The notes: generated from the sequence alone by a model not told the origin. DNA of 64,000 nt from Maricaulis sp. (GCF_017643475.1 NZ_JAEPNI010000001.1:496001-560000), one strand, 5' to 3'; shown: positions 8,605-17,141, counted from the stretch's first letter. Program-made: numbers and translations.

Positions 8605-9789
8605 TCAGCCCTGGTCTTCGCCCGCGAGGCGCTGCTTGCGCAGCTCGCTGGCGCGGACTTTCTGGCTTTCCGAGCGCAATTGTCCGCAAGCGGCGAGGAT
8701 GTCGCGGCCGCGCGGGGTGCGGATAGGGCTGGCATAACCGGCGCGATTTACGACGTCGGCAAAGGCCTCGATCTGGTCCCAGTCAGAACATTCATACGGG
8801 CTGTCCGGCCACGGGTTGAACGGGATCAGGTTGATCTTGGCGGGCACGCCCTTGAGCAGTTTCACCAGCTCGCGCGCCTCGGCCAGACTGTCATTCACAC
8901 CCTTGAGCATGACGTATTCAAAGGTCACGCGCTTGGAGTTGTTGAGGCCCGGATACTGGCAGATGGCGTCCATCAGTTCAGCCAGCGGGTATTTCTTGTT
9001 CAGCGGGACCAGCTCGTCGCGCAGATCATCATTGGTCGCGTGCAGCGAGATCGCCAGCATGGTGCCGGTGCGCTCGCCCAGTTCCTTGATCTTGGGCACA
9101 ACGCCGGACGTCGACACGGTCGTGCGGCGGCGGCCAATGCCCATGCCCTCGCCATCGGAAATGATGTCGATGGAATCCGAGACATTGTCGAGGTTGTAGA
9201 GCGGCTCACCCATGCCCATGAAGACGATATTGGTGATCTTGCGGTTCTCGTTCGAGGTCGGCCATTCCTGAAGGTCATCGCGCGCGATCATCACCTGGGC
9301 GGCGATTTCGGCGGCGGTCAGATTGCGCACCAGCGCCTGGGTGCCGGTGTGGCAGAAGGTGCAGTTGAGCGTACAGCCGACCTGGCTGGACACGCACAGC
9401 GCGCCGGACTTGGCGACGTCGGGAATGAAGACCGTCTCGCATTCCACGCCCGGAGACAGTTCGATCAGGTATTTGCGTGTGCCGTCGACAGAGACCTGGC
9501 GCTCGGTGAGCCTGGGCCGGGTCAGCGTGAACTCGGCCGCCATTTTGGCGCGCAGATCCTTGGAGATATTCGTCATATCGTCGAAGGACTGGACGCCGTA
9601 ATGATAGATCCAGCGCCAAAGCTGCTCCGCGCGCATCTTGGCCTTTTTCTCGTCCACACCGATCTGGATTGCCGCCTCGCGCAATTGCGCGCGCGTCATG
9701 CCGGCCAGCGAGGTGGGCAGCGCGGTCTCACCCTCATTGAGGCGAGGGGCGTTCGGGTTGGCGGCGGAAATGTTCAGCGCGTGGTTCAT
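8605..9789 (-). CDS. rlmN: Dual-specificity 23S rRNA/tRNA adenine-C2 methyltransferase RlmN
   Basis: The 394-residue radical-SAM enzyme methylates A2503 of 23S rRNA and A37 of some tRNAs. The radical-SAM cluster motif CxxxCxxC is CTLNCTFC with Cys139, Cys143 and Cys146. The family features [21 protein letters not shown] and the C-terminal AACGQL (the cysteine that resolves the methylated intermediate) are all present. The N-terminal accessory domain (LREAAIQIG and [11 protein letters not shown]) is intact. Length is slightly long because of a 28-residue N-terminal extension. It stands alone on the minus strand. Confidence 0.96.
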   Translation of the reverse strand: MNHALNISAANPNAPRLNEGETALPTSLAGMTRAQLREAAIQIGVDEKKAKMRAEQLWRWIYHYGVQSFDDMTNISKDLRAKMAAEFTLTRPRLTERQVSVDGTRKYLIELSPGVECETVFIPDVAKSGALCVSSQVGCTLNCTFCHTGTQALVRNLTAAEIAAQVMIARDDLQEWPTSNENRKITNIVFMGMGEPLYNLDNVSDSIDIISDGEGMGIGRRRTTVSTSGVVPKIKELGERTGTMLAISLHATNDDLRDELVPLNKKYPLAELMDAICQYPGLNNSKRVTFEYVMLKGVNDSLAEARELVKLLKGVPAKINLIPFNPWPDSPYECSDWDQIEAFADVVNRAGYASPIRTPRGRDILAACGQLRSESQKVRASELRKQRLAGEDQG

Positions 9790-9975
9790 CGAGTGTCGTC
9801 TTCGGTTCTGCAGCAGGCCGGGGCGTCTATCACAGAATACGCCGGATTCCTAATCCTGGCGCGACGATCGATAATTTATTGGGTGTCGGCGCCGGGGTAG
9901 CACCACCCAAGCTTGCTTGAGGGCGCGCGGTTGGCATAGTGCGATACGAGATTGCTAATTCAGCGAGGAAATCGC

Positions 9976-10599
9976 GTGTTCAAGTTCAATTCGATTCCAA
10001 TTGACAATCGAGACCGCCGTTTTCCTGAACCGGCATTTGGCGGCGTCGTTGAAGCGGTCTGCTCGGATGTTGGGGCGGTGTTCACTCGCGCTATTCGCGA
10101 GCGGTCTGGGGAGCAATTCTACGCTTTTGCTTTGATGGCCAGCGAGGATCTGGATCATATGGGAGCGGCCGCGATGACCGAGGAGCAATTTGCTTCCCTT
10201 TGGGAGCGGCGAGGGAACTTCATGCGCGCCTTCGGCGGGCGAGCGTACTATCGATGGTCGTGCGTGGAGTGGGAGGATGGAGAAAACCTCGACCGGCCGG
10301 GAGAACTTCGGACTAGTTTAGCAGCTATCGAAGAAATGATGCGGGAGATGACATCAGAAAGTGAGCTTGATGAACACGGGAACTCGTTTGGATGGAGTGA
10401 ATATCGAGACGCGTTCTTCGCGTCGATGATCGCTTCGTTGAAAAAGATGGATGCTGCACGCGTGTTTGCAGATGCAGGAGACCGTGATCGGTTTGTGTTT
10501 TTCGCGACCATCACAGATTCAGAGTTCACATCCGCGTTGGAAAAGAAGTCTGTACAGGTTTTGAACCCGCCGGCGGCTCGGAAGTTATGGCAAAGGTGA
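9976..10599 (+). CDS. DUF4303 family protein in an AT-richer patch
   Basis: A 207-residue soluble protein resembling the DUF4303 family, with the GEQFYAFALMAS segment followed by a run of Trp/Glu-rich helices (EEQFASLWERRGNF, YYRWSCVEWED). No catalytic motif is known. The GTG start at 9976 is chosen because GAGGAAA lies seven bases upstream; the frame extends a few codons to a TTG without such a site. Base and codon use differ from neighbours: more A/T at third positions and no overlap with other genes. DUF4303 genes are often found as strain-variable cargo and sometimes near polymorphic toxins; none is present here, so a defence or immunity role is only a guess. Confidence 0.68.
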   Translation: MFKFNSIPIDNRDRRFPEPAFGGVVEAVCSDVGAVFTRAIRERSGEQFYAFALMASEDLDHMGAAAMTEEQFASLWERRGNFMRAFGGRAYYRWSCVEWEDGENLDRPGELRTSLAAIEEMMREMTSESELDEHGNSFGWSEYRDAFFASMIASLKKMDAARVFADAGDRDRFVFFATITDSEFTSALEKKSVQVLNPPAARKLWQR

Positions 10600-10629
10600 G
10601 GTTTCAGAACACTCGTTTGGGGATGATAT

Positions 10630-11133
10630 CTAGCACAGCGCATCCACGCGCTGCAGGGCTGCCGTCACACCGCGCAGGGAAAACTCATAGGCCGCGGAGA
10701 CGCCATCGCTCGTGGTGGCCTGGACACGCATGACCGAGCCGCGCCGCATGGAGCGGATGACACGGGGTTCGTCGTCGAGCTGGTCGAGGAAGCCTTCCTG
10801 GCCGTCGGTGAACATGGAATAGCGGCTGGAGCCGATGCGCACTTCCGGCGGGCTGGTGGGGCGCAGATCATAGCCGACCAGGATATTCGGCTGTTCTGTC
10901 ACCGCGCCGTTCTGCCAGCTGGAGACGATGAAATAGACCGCGCCGTGTTCGTGATTGCGTGGCGCGCTGTCGGTCGGACGACTGAGTGCGTAGCAGACCA
11001 GGCCCTGATCGGTCTGGCGTGTGAAAACGCGCCAGTCGGTATATTCGCCGCGAAATTGCGGATCGGCCTGGGCCAGGGCGGCCGGGGCAAAACTGGTCAG
11101 GGAAAGAAGGGCGGCAGCAAGCAGACGGCGCAT
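10630..11133 (-). CDS. IalB-like (invasion-associated locus B) exported protein
   Basis: The 167-residue protein begins MRRLLAAALLSLTSFAPAALAQ, a clear Sec signal peptide with cleavage after Ala-Leu-Ala. The mature part has the IalB pattern: a DWRVFTRQ segment, GLVCYALSRP, a central VYFIVSSW and a C-terminal Cys that can pair with the first. IalB proteins are periplasmic or outer-surface proteins widespread in Alphaproteobacteria, also in non-pathogens. Start 11133 is preferred since it gives a canonical signal peptide; in-frame GTG 11145 and TTG 11160 would only add a few residues. A CtrA-like TTAA-N7-TTAC box lies about 70 bases upstream. Confidence 0.8.
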   Translation of the reverse strand: MRRLLAAALLSLTSFAPAALAQADPQFRGEYTDWRVFTRQTDQGLVCYALSRPTDSAPRNHEHGAVYFIVSSWQNGAVTEQPNILVGYDLRPTSPPEVRIGSSRYSMFTDGQEGFLDQLDDEPRVIRSMRRGSVMRVQATTSDGVSAAYEFSLRGVTAALQRVDALC

Positions 11134-11204
11134 GGACAGCGACACTCCGGTTAAACGCAACAGACACGAAACAAGCGCATCGAAATGGCCGTTTCAAGGC
11201 AGGG

Positions 11205-11219
11205 TTAACCGGAATTTAC
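11205..11219. promoter_or_regulatory. CtrA-like site TTAA-N7-TTAC
   Basis: TTAACCGGAATTTAC matches seven of the eight fixed bases of the TTAA-N7-TTAA CtrA consensus. It lies 72 bases upstream of the IalB-like start, a fitting place for a cell-cycle controlled promoter. Confidence 0.4.
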
Positions 11220-11240
11220 CGTCAGGAGATTGCCGGGAAG

Positions 11241-11762
11241 TTATCGGTGTGAACCGAATTTCTTCCAGCTGTCCGGTGATTTCAGTTCCGGACCGCCGGG
11301 CATCAGCGGGCGTTCCGGATATCCGCCCATCGAAACCGTGCGATCATACAGCGTCACGGCGCAGGCCACCGAGACATTGACGCAGAACTTGGTCGGGATT
11401 TTCACGATGTGGGCACAGCGTTCCTGCATCTCTGCGGTCAGGGATCCCCGCTCGCGTCCGAAAACATAGGCCGCGCATTTGGGATGGCGGAAGCTGGGGA
11501 GTTCAACGGCATCATCGGTCAATTCAATGCCGACCAGTTGGCAATTGGACGGCAACAGCATGTCATCCAGCCCGTCCCAGCCGTAATAGGGCAGGTGGTC
11601 CATGGATTTGGATGTGTCCGCATCATTGATCTCGCGCACCCGGTGGTGGGCATTGACCGAAAAGGCGAAGCTGGCGCCAAAAGCATGGGCGGTGCGCAGG
11701 ATGGCCCCGAGATTCATCGGTTTGGAAATGCCTTCCGCGCCTACGGCAAAATATCCGCGCAT
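11241..11762 (-). CDS. SpoU/TrmH-family RNA 2'-O-methyltransferase
   Basis: A 173-residue SPOUT methyltransferase without an N-terminal substrate domain. The three SpoU motifs are present: NLGAILRTAHAFGA near residues 17-30, YVFGRERGSL in the middle, and KIPTKFCVNVSVACAVTLYD at the C-terminal knot (variant of the usual SLNVSVA). It would 2'-O-methylate a tRNA or rRNA nucleotide with SAM. The SKPMNLG beginning and compact size resemble TrmH-like rather than TrmL proteins, but the specific target cannot be stated. It follows the isoaspartyl peptidase gene by nine bases and is probably co-transcribed with it. Confidence 0.87.
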   Translation of the reverse strand: MRGYFAVGAEGISKPMNLGAILRTAHAFGASFAFSVNAHHRVREINDADTSKSMDHLPYYGWDGLDDMLLPSNCQLVGIELTDDAVELPSFRHPKCAAYVFGRERGSLTAEMQERCAHIVKIPTKFCVNVSVACAVTLYDRTVSMGGYPERPLMPGGPELKSPDSWKKFGSHR

Positions 11763-11771
11763 GGAGAAACC

Positions 11772-12635
11772 CTAGTCGACCGCGACACGAATTTCGCCGG
11801 CGGTGTTGACGACCGCGCGTTTCATGCCGGGAGAATTGAAAATATCGACGACCGTGCCGTCACGTCCCACGGCGATGATACCGCCTTCTCCGCCCAGCTT
11901 GCCAACAGCATCTACAGTGGCGCGGGTGGCGTCGGTGACACTGGCGCCGCCGAACTCGATACGGGCGGCCAGGTCCTTGGCGGCTGCCAGTCGCATGAAA
12001 AACTCACCCTGGCCGGTACAGGAAATGGCGACCTGGTCATCCGCCCAGGTGCCCGACCCGATGATCGGACAATCGCCGACCCTGCCTTCAAGCTTGTTGA
12101 GTGTTCCGCCCGTCGAGGTGGCCGCGGCAAGGCGTCCCTGGCTGTCCAGGGCAACAGCACCGACCGTGCCGGTGGGAAACTCACGATCGTCCGGCTCGGC
12201 CGCGGGGACATAATAATCATTCACGCTCTCGACGCGTTCGAACGCGCCCAGGCTGGCGAAGTTTACCGCCCCATTGCCGGCGACCATGACATGCGGTGTC
12301 TTTTCCATGACGGCCCGGGCCACCCGGATCGGGCTGACAAAGCCGGTCAGCGTGGCGACGGAACCGGCCGCGCGGCTTTCGCCATCCATGATGGCAGCAT
12401 CCAGCTCATAGCTGCCCGCCGCGTTCGGGGAAGAGCCCTTGCCCGCCACGTAAAGTCCGGAGGCTTCCAGATCCTCGACCATGGCAGTCACGACATCGAT
12501 TGCCCGGCCGCCGGAATGCAGCATGCTGCGACCGCGCTGCGCCAGGGCAGAAAGATGGGCACGCACATCCTTGTAATCATGATCGCCGAGAACGCCGGCG
12601 CCGCCATGAATGGCCAGGGCTGTGGGAGAGGTCAT
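11772..12635 (-). CDS. iaaA: Isoaspartyl peptidase / L-asparaginase (Ntn-hydrolase)
   Basis: The 287-residue precursor starts with AIHGGAG, the family's N-terminal signature. The autocleavage site is GTVGAVALD with Thr157 as the new N-terminal nucleophile, followed by STGGTLNKLEGRVGD and GSGTWAD, which form the substrate pocket. The enzyme removes N-terminal isoaspartyl residues and hydrolyses asparagine after self-cleavage into alpha and beta chains. No signal peptide is present, so it is cytosolic. It is the first gene of a pair with the SpoU methyltransferase. The gene diverges from the structured RNA candidate that begins about 135 bases upstream. Confidence 0.92.
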   Translation of the reverse strand: MTSPTALAIHGGAGVLGDHDYKDVRAHLSALAQRGRSMLHSGGRAIDVVTAMVEDLEASGLYVAGKGSSPNAAGSYELDAAIMDGESRAAGSVATLTGFVSPIRVARAVMEKTPHVMVAGNGAVNFASLGAFERVESVNDYYVPAAEPDDREFPTGTVGAVALDSQGRLAAATSTGGTLNKLEGRVGDCPIIGSGTWADDQVAISCTGQGEFFMRLAAAKDLAARIEFGGASVTDATRATVDAVGKLGGEGGIIAVGRDGTVVDIFNSPGMKRAVVNTAGEIRVAVD

Positions 12636-12769
12636 GGTCAGGGCTCCTCAAACCGCGAGTGATTTGGCGCCTCTAACATTACGCGCGGGGAAAGCGAACC
12701 AAATTTTGCCTGCGACACTTCTCCCCTGCGCCCGCGTGTCGCATATACCCGCTATGAAATTGTGGTTAA

Positions 12770-12962
12770 ATGGTCAGGTCGAAACGCTTTGAGGGCGGTC
12801 TTTCCTATCCCGGTGCCTTCCTCAAGCGTAGAGATGCACAGACCTGACTTGGTTTTGCTCACGCTCACGAGCAATACCGGCCATCCGGACAGGCAGTCTT
12901 CCCAGTCTGTCTGTCCTCTTCCCGACACGCGCGACCTGGACGCAGGTCGCGCGTTTTCTTTT
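12770..12962 (+). ncRNA. Structured RNA candidate (sRNA or leader), unknown family
   Basis: A gap of 383 bases between the isoaspartyl peptidase and SDR genes has no credible protein gene but folds into four consecutive helices. Helix 1 pairs GTCAGGTC (12773-12780) with GACCTGAC (12841-12848) and encloses ACGCTTTGAGG (12784-12794) paired with CCTCAAGCGT (12820-12829). Helix 2 pairs TTGCTC (12855-12860) with GAGCAA (12869-12874). Helix 3 pairs GGACAGGCAG (12887-12896) with CTGTCTGTCC (12907-12916). Helix 4 is a ten-pair terminator stem. The series ends in a U tract 57 bases before the SDR start, so this is either an independent sRNA or a transcription-attenuating leader. No known riboswitch, 6S, SRP or tmRNA signature was recognised. 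No clear promoter could be placed. Confidence 0.6.
12928..12960 (+). terminator. Intrinsic terminator of the RNA candidate
   Basis: Perfect ten-pair stem CGCGCGACCT (12928-12937) with AGGTCGCGCG (12944-12953), six-base loop, then TTTTCTTTTC. The polarity is plus strand, so it ends transcription before the SDR gene. Confidence 0.85.
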
Positions 12963-13018
12963 CGCCGGCGACGCGTTATGTCCCTTGGATAAATTCAACG
13001 TCGAGGGGATGAATTCCG

Positions 13019-13801
13019 ATGAAACTTGACTCTTCCATCGCCGCCATCGTGACCGGCGGTGCTTCCGGTTTGGGCGAAGGTACGGCACGCCGCCTGGCGG
13101 CCGAGGGCGCGAAAGTCGCTATTTTTGACATGAACGTCGAGCGCGGCGAACAGGTCGCCAGCGAAATCGGTGGTGTGTTCTGTCACGTCAATGTCGCCGA
13201 CGAGGACAGCGTCAATGCCGGTTTTGAAAAGGCCCGCGCCGCTCACGGCCAGGAACGTGTTTTGGTGAATTGTGCCGGCATTGGTGCAGCGGAAAAGACC
13301 GCGCGCCGTTCCGGTTCCACCGGCGAGGTATCGGCACACGATATGGGCCGCTTCACCCGCGTCATCTCGATCAATCTCATCGGTTCCTTCATGTGTGCAG
13401 CCAAGGCGGCTGAAGGCATGATGGGCCTGGACCCGCTGGACGGCTCCGGCCGCGGCGTCATCATCCACACCGCATCGGTGGCGGCACAGGACGGCCAGAT
13501 CGGCCAGGTCGCCTATTCTGCTTCGAAGGGCGGTATCTATGGCATGACCCTGCCGATGGCCCGCGATCTCGCCAAGGAAGGTATTCGTGTGAACACGATC
13601 CTGCCGGGCTTCTTTGAAACACCGATCTATCAGCAGATGCCGCCGGAAGTGAAAGTGAACCTCGCTGCGCACCTGCAATTCCCGCAGCGTTTCGGCACGC
13701 CGGAAGAATATGCGGACCTGGTGAACTTCATGGTCTCCAGCGACTACATCAATGCCGAGTGTGTCCGTCTGGACGCCGGCGCCCGCATGCCTCCGAAATA
13801 G
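13019..13801 (+). CDS. SDR family oxidoreductase, 3-hydroxyacyl-CoA dehydrogenase type
   Basis: The 260-residue short-chain dehydrogenase has the NAD-binding TGGASGLGEG (residues 13-22), an acidic residue after the second strand (FDMNVERG, favouring NAD), NCAGI in the NNAG position, and the catalytic Ser-Tyr-Lys (HTASVAA, then YSASKGG). The overall pattern, including the insertion GSTGEVSAHDMG, resembles the type II 3-hydroxyacyl-CoA dehydrogenases (HSD17B10-like), which act in beta-oxidation. It is preceded by a structured RNA with a terminator and followed by its own terminator, so it is a single-gene unit. Substrate is inferred from similarity only. Confidence 0.88.
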   Translation: MKLDSSIAAIVTGGASGLGEGTARRLAAEGAKVAIFDMNVERGEQVASEIGGVFCHVNVADEDSVNAGFEKARAAHGQERVLVNCAGIGAAEKTARRSGSTGEVSAHDMGRFTRVISINLIGSFMCAAKAAEGMMGLDPLDGSGRGVIIHTASVAAQDGQIGQVAYSASKGGIYGMTLPMARDLAKEGIRVNTILPGFFETPIYQQMPPEVKVNLAAHLQFPQRFGTPEEYADLVNFMVSSDYINAECVRLDAGARMPPK

Positions 13802-13823
13802 GGCGGAGGCAAATCCGTTATGC

Positions 13824-13859
13824 AAAAACGGCGGCCCCGTGGGTCGCCGTTTTTCTTTT
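13824..13859 (+). terminator. Intrinsic terminator after the SDR gene
   Basis: AAAAACGGCG pairs with CGCCGTTTTT around a GGCCCCGTGGGT loop region and runs into TTTTTCTTTT. Confidence 0.8.
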
Positions 13860-13967
13860 GCTTATTTTTTCAATGACTTCGGGGGTTTTGGGCCTGTTGC
13901 CAAATTGCCGCTGTTTCCGCGCAAACCGTTCTAGTGGGCTAGACTGCGAATTTGTCGCAGGTAAGAT

Positions 13968-13986
13968 GCATTTGAAAATCATTCCT
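13968..13986 (+). promoter_or_regulatory. Weak Fur-box-like sequence before the TonB-dependent receptor
   Basis: The stretch GCATTTGAAAATCATTCCT matches the central part of the classical 19-base Fur box (TGAxAATCATT) but only about 11 of 19 positions overall. Its place 45 bases before a siderophore-receptor start is the main support. Confidence 0.25.
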
Positions 13987-14031
13987 AAGAGCGTATACCG
14001 GCGCCGAAACATATTGAGTGGGATCTCATCA

Positions 14032-16149
14032 ATGAAACTTCGTGTAACCAACCTTCTCGCGGTCAGCGCCATCGCTCTCGCCGCGGCCGCTCCGGCTTCG
14101 TTCGCTCAGCAGGACGGTGAAATTTCTGACCAGATCGTTGTGACGGGGACGTATCTCTACAACGACCAGGTCAATGCCCTGCGTACGCCAACACCGATCA
14201 TCGACGTTCCGCAGAGCTTGACGATCGTCACGTCCGACCAATTCCATCGGCAAGGCTTCGACAGCATCGGCGACATTATCAACTACATCCCGGGTGTCTC
14301 TAACTCCCAAGGCGAAGGTCACCGAGATTCCGTTGTCTTCCGCGGTGTTCGCTCTACGGCTGACTTCTTCATTGATGGTGTGCGTGATGACGTCCAGTAC
14401 TATCGCCCGCTCTATAACATCGAGCAGGTCGAGATCCTGCGTGGACCGAACGCGCTTCTGTTCGGACGCGGTGGCACAGGCGGTATCCTGAATCGTGTCA
14501 CAAAAAAGGGCATCATCGGCGAGCAGTTCACTGGCTATCGTGCCTCGATTGATACGTTTGGCGCATTCGGTGTCGAACTGGACACGAACATCTCCTCGAC
14601 TGACACGTCTGCATTCCGTCTCAATGCGATGTATGAGAGCCTCGACAATCACCGCGACTTTTACGACGGCACCCAGATCGGCCTCAATCCGACTGCTCAT
14701 TTCGAGCTGAGCGATGCGACGTCTCTGGATCTGTCCTATGAGTATGTCGACCATGAACGTTTCATTGATCGCGGCATCCCGACTGGCACCAATGGCGAGC
14801 CTGTCGAGGCATTCCAGGACATCGTGTTTGGTGATCCGGAACTCAACACGACGGAGCTCCAGGCGCACATTTTCCGCGCGACGCTTCAGCACCGAATCTC
14901 CGACACGCTCAAGGGCCGCGTGAGTGCATTCTACGGCGATTATGACAAGATGTACCAGAACCTCTATGCGTCAGGTTATGACCAGGCCGGTTCTCCGAAT
15001 GTTGTCACTCTGGATGGCTATCTCGACACGACACAGCGTCAGAATCTGATCCTGTCGGGTGACCTGATCGGTGAATTCCAGATGGGTGGCCTGCGCCACA
15101 CTGTAGTTGCCGGCGCTGAGTTCATTGACACTGTCAACAACAACGATCGCTACAACACCTTCTTCAACCAAACTTCAGACGACAATGAGAGCTTCATCAT
15201 TGAGCGTCCGTTGAACATCCGCGGTGGCGTTGGCGTCAATGCAAGCGGCGATCCGACCAGCAATGATTTCACCGTTTCGATCAATGACGACACCGAAGCA
15301 GACGTATCCGTATTCTCGGTCTATCTTCAAGATGAGATCGAGATCTCCGAGAAACTAGACATCATTATCGGTGCTCGTTTCGACAGCTTCGACATCGACG
15401 TCTACAACGTCGTTGCAGACGAAAGCCGTTCGCGTACCGACGAGGAAATCTCTCCGCGTTTCGGCGTCGTCTATAAGCCGATGGAAAACGTCTCTCTGTA
15501 CGGCAGCTATTCCGAGAGTTTCCTGCCCCGTAGTGGCGAGCAGTTCGCCAATATCAACGGCAGCAATAACGCTCTCGACCCGAACACATACACGAACGTG
15601 GAAGCAGGCGTTAAATGGGATTTCTCCTCAAATCTCAGCTTCACTGCTGCGGTGTTTGAGATCGAGCAGAGTTCTCCGCAGGTTGCCGACAATGATCCGT
15701 CCACGCTTGACGTGATAGACTCCGAGACGACGGGCTTTGAAGCTCAGTTGCAGGGTCAGCTTACCGACCAGTGGTTCGTGTCCGCTGGCTACAGCCGACT
15801 AAATGGTGAAATCATCAATCGCAATGGAGCAACGGGCCTGCGTCCGCGGGAGTTGCCCGAAAACATGTTCTCGATCTGGTCCGGCTTTCAGCTCAACGAC
15901 CAGTTCGGCTTTGGCGCTGGATTGACCTATCAGGATGAGAGTTTCATCAACAATTCGAACTCGGCGGTTCTGCCGGCATTTACACGTGTAGACGCCGCTG
16001 TTTTCTACGACGTGTCGGATAATTTCCGCGTGCAGTTGAATGTCGAGAACTTGACAGATGAGCTCTATTTCCCGACCTCGCACAGCACGCACCAGGCAAC
16101 TGTTGGGGCTCCGCTGAACGCACGCCTCACGATTAGCGGTCAGTTCTGA
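14032..16149 (+). CDS. TonB-dependent siderophore receptor
   Basis: The 705-residue outer-membrane receptor starts with a Sec signal peptide (MKLRVTNLLAVSAIALAAAA, cleavage near Ala25), then a TonB-box-like SDQIVVTG. The plug domain includes IDVPQSLTIVTSDQF, SIGDIINYIPGV and VEILRGPNALLFGRGGTGG, which match the FhuA/FoxA siderophore-receptor branch. The barrel follows with alternating aromatic strands and ends LTISGQF with the terminal Phe needed by the BAM machinery. It would import ferric siderophores using TonB energy. The ATG at 14032 is used because it directly begins the signal peptide; the frame is open far upstream through the SDR terminator. Single gene, closed by a terminator. Confidence 0.93.
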   Translation: MKLRVTNLLAVSAIALAAAAPASFAQQDGEISDQIVVTGTYLYNDQVNALRTPTPIIDVPQSLTIVTSDQFHRQGFDSIGDIINYIPGVSNSQGEGHRDSVVFRGVRSTADFFIDGVRDDVQYYRPLYNIEQVEILRGPNALLFGRGGTGGILNRVTKKGIIGEQFTGYRASIDTFGAFGVELDTNISSTDTSAFRLNAMYESLDNHRDFYDGTQIGLNPTAHFELSDATSLDLSYEYVDHERFIDRGIPTGTNGEPVEAFQDIVFGDPELNTTELQAHIFRATLQHRISDTLKGRVSAFYGDYDKMYQNLYASGYDQAGSPNVVTLDGYLDTTQRQNLILSGDLIGEFQMGGLRHTVVAGAEFIDTVNNNDRYNTFFNQTSDDNESFIIERPLNIRGGVGVNASGDPTSNDFTVSINDDTEADVSVFSVYLQDEIEISEKLDIIIGARFDSFDIDVYNVVADESRSRTDEEISPRFGVVYKPMENVSLYGSYSESFLPRSGEQFANINGSNNALDPNTYTNVEAGVKWDFSSNLSFTAAVFEIEQSSPQVADNDPSTLDVIDSETTGFEAQLQGQLTDQWFVSAGYSRLNGEIINRNGATGLRPRELPENMFSIWSGFQLNDQFGFGAGLTYQDESFINNSNSAVLPAFTRVDAAVFYDVSDNFRVQLNVENLTDELYFPTSHSTHQATVGAPLNARLTISGQF

Positions 16150-16187
16150 TTTTGGAAGTTGGTTCGTTACGAGCTGAAAAATGAGGA

Positions 16188-16215
16188 AGCCGGGGCGGCG
16201 CGCCCCGGCTTTTTC
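16188..16215 (+). terminator. Intrinsic terminator after the TonB-dependent receptor
   Basis: Ten-pair stem AGCCGGGGCG / CGCCCCGGCT with a three-base loop and T5 tail. Confidence 0.9.
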
Positions 16216-16237
16216 GATTCAGGAACGGGCTTGAAGA

Positions 16238-16759
16238 CTATTCGACTTCCGGCCTGACAATGTCATCGCCCAGATTGGCCATGACATCGCGGGCATCGAA
16301 GGCGCGCGGATGGTCGGGTTTGTCGCCGTGGCCGAGAACGATTTCTGCACTGGCCTCGTATCGAGTGCTTTCACGCGGCGGGATGTCATCCCAGAAGGGG
16401 TCATACATGCCTCGCCAGCCCCATCGGGGGTGGAAATAGGCATAATGAACGCCGAATGCGTCGTAGCGGCGACGTCGATCTCGGTAGCGAGTCTCGGAAT
16501 CAACCGCTCGCTCGACCAATTGAAAATAATCATAGCCGTTCTCAACCGTGAGCTCCGCGCTGCGATAGAGCAGATATAGTTCAACCGTGTCGCGGTCCGT
16601 CAGGGCATTGCCGCCAAAGGAGACGCGGAACCGGTTCTGTTCGATGCGGGTTTCTTCGAACCCCCAGCGTTCGCCCGTCGCGGACTGATAGGGCGTTGGA
16701 ACTGCCGCACAGGCGCCAAGAGTAGCCGCTGCTGCCAGCGTCAGGAGAAAGCGTTTCAT
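16238..16759 (-). CDS. CC0125/CC1285-family lipoprotein
   Basis: A 173-residue lipoprotein: MKRFLLTLAAAATLGAC gives lipobox LGAC. The mature part starts VPTPYQ, then GFEETRIEQNRFRVSFGGN and DTVELYLLYRSAELT, the pattern of the CC0125/CC1285 family known from Caulobacter and relatives; its function is not established. A Tyr/Trp-rich patch (YFHPRWGWRGMYDPFWDD) is notable. The start at 16759 has GGTGGAG six bases upstream; the frame is open ten codons further without a better site. The gene stands alone on the minus strand. Confidence 0.82.
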   Translation of the reverse strand: MKRFLLTLAAAATLGACAAVPTPYQSATGERWGFEETRIEQNRFRVSFGGNALTDRDTVELYLLYRSAELTVENGYDYFQLVERAVDSETRYRDRRRRYDAFGVHYAYFHPRWGWRGMYDPFWDDIPPRESTRYEASAEIVLGHGDKPDHPRAFDARDVMANLGDDIVRPEVE

Positions 16760-16865
16760 TGGAAACTCCACCAGTCTTCGTCCTCGCAAATCAAAGTATG
16801 ACCCGAGTTGCGCGCGAGGAAAGGAGAAATTCCAAAAAAAGAGTGCTTCCCATCGCCGCGAGGGC

Positions 16866-17141
16866 CTAGTTTAACCGAAGCTCGATGTCCGCGCTGGACC
16901 ATTCCGCCGGGCCAATCAGGCCGCGATGAGCGATGCGTACCGTATGGATCACCGCGTGGATCTCCTGTCGCCAGAAATTCAGGAAGCGCAATAGTCGCGG
17001 GTAGCGTGGCGCCATGTCATTGGTCTGCCACAGAAAGCTCTGGAGCAGGCTGGGATGGTCCGGCAGGTAATACAGGATCTCCGCCGTCGTGAGCCGTTTT
17101 CCGTTCAGCTGGGACGTAAAGTCCCGATCAATCTCCATCAT
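16866..17141 (-). CDS. usg: Usg family protein
   Basis: The 91-residue protein matches Usg, a conserved alphaproteobacterial protein first noted next to tryptophan genes. Recognisable pieces are DFTSQLNGKRLTTAEILYYL, PDHPSLLQSFLWQ, PRYPRLLRFLNFWRQEI and the ending VRIAHRGLIGPAEW. Its role is unknown. An AGGAGG site five bases before the ATG at 17141 supports that start. Here it is not next to the trp genes, which lie 30 kb away, so the original linkage to trp is broken in this genome. Confidence 0.9.
   Translation of the reverse strand: MMEIDRDFTSQLNGKRLTTAEILYYLPDHPSLLQSFLWQTNDMAPRYPRLLRFLNFWRQEIHAVIHTVRIAHRGLIGPAEWSSADIELRLN

Noticed and set aside
8680-9900. A 406-codon open frame opposite rlmN
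   Set aside because: Shadow of rlmN, which has the full radical-SAM signature.
12771-12790. GGTCAGGTC in the RNA candidate resembles a piece of the SRP RNA
   Set aside because: The following GGAAGGAAGCAG-type tetraloop and receptor sequence of SRP RNA is absent.
12754-12792. Possible 12-codon leader peptide (MKLWLNGQVETL) inside the structured RNA region
   Set aside because: It overlaps helix 1 and has no ribosome-binding site; it is not rich in any single amino acid as attenuator peptides are.
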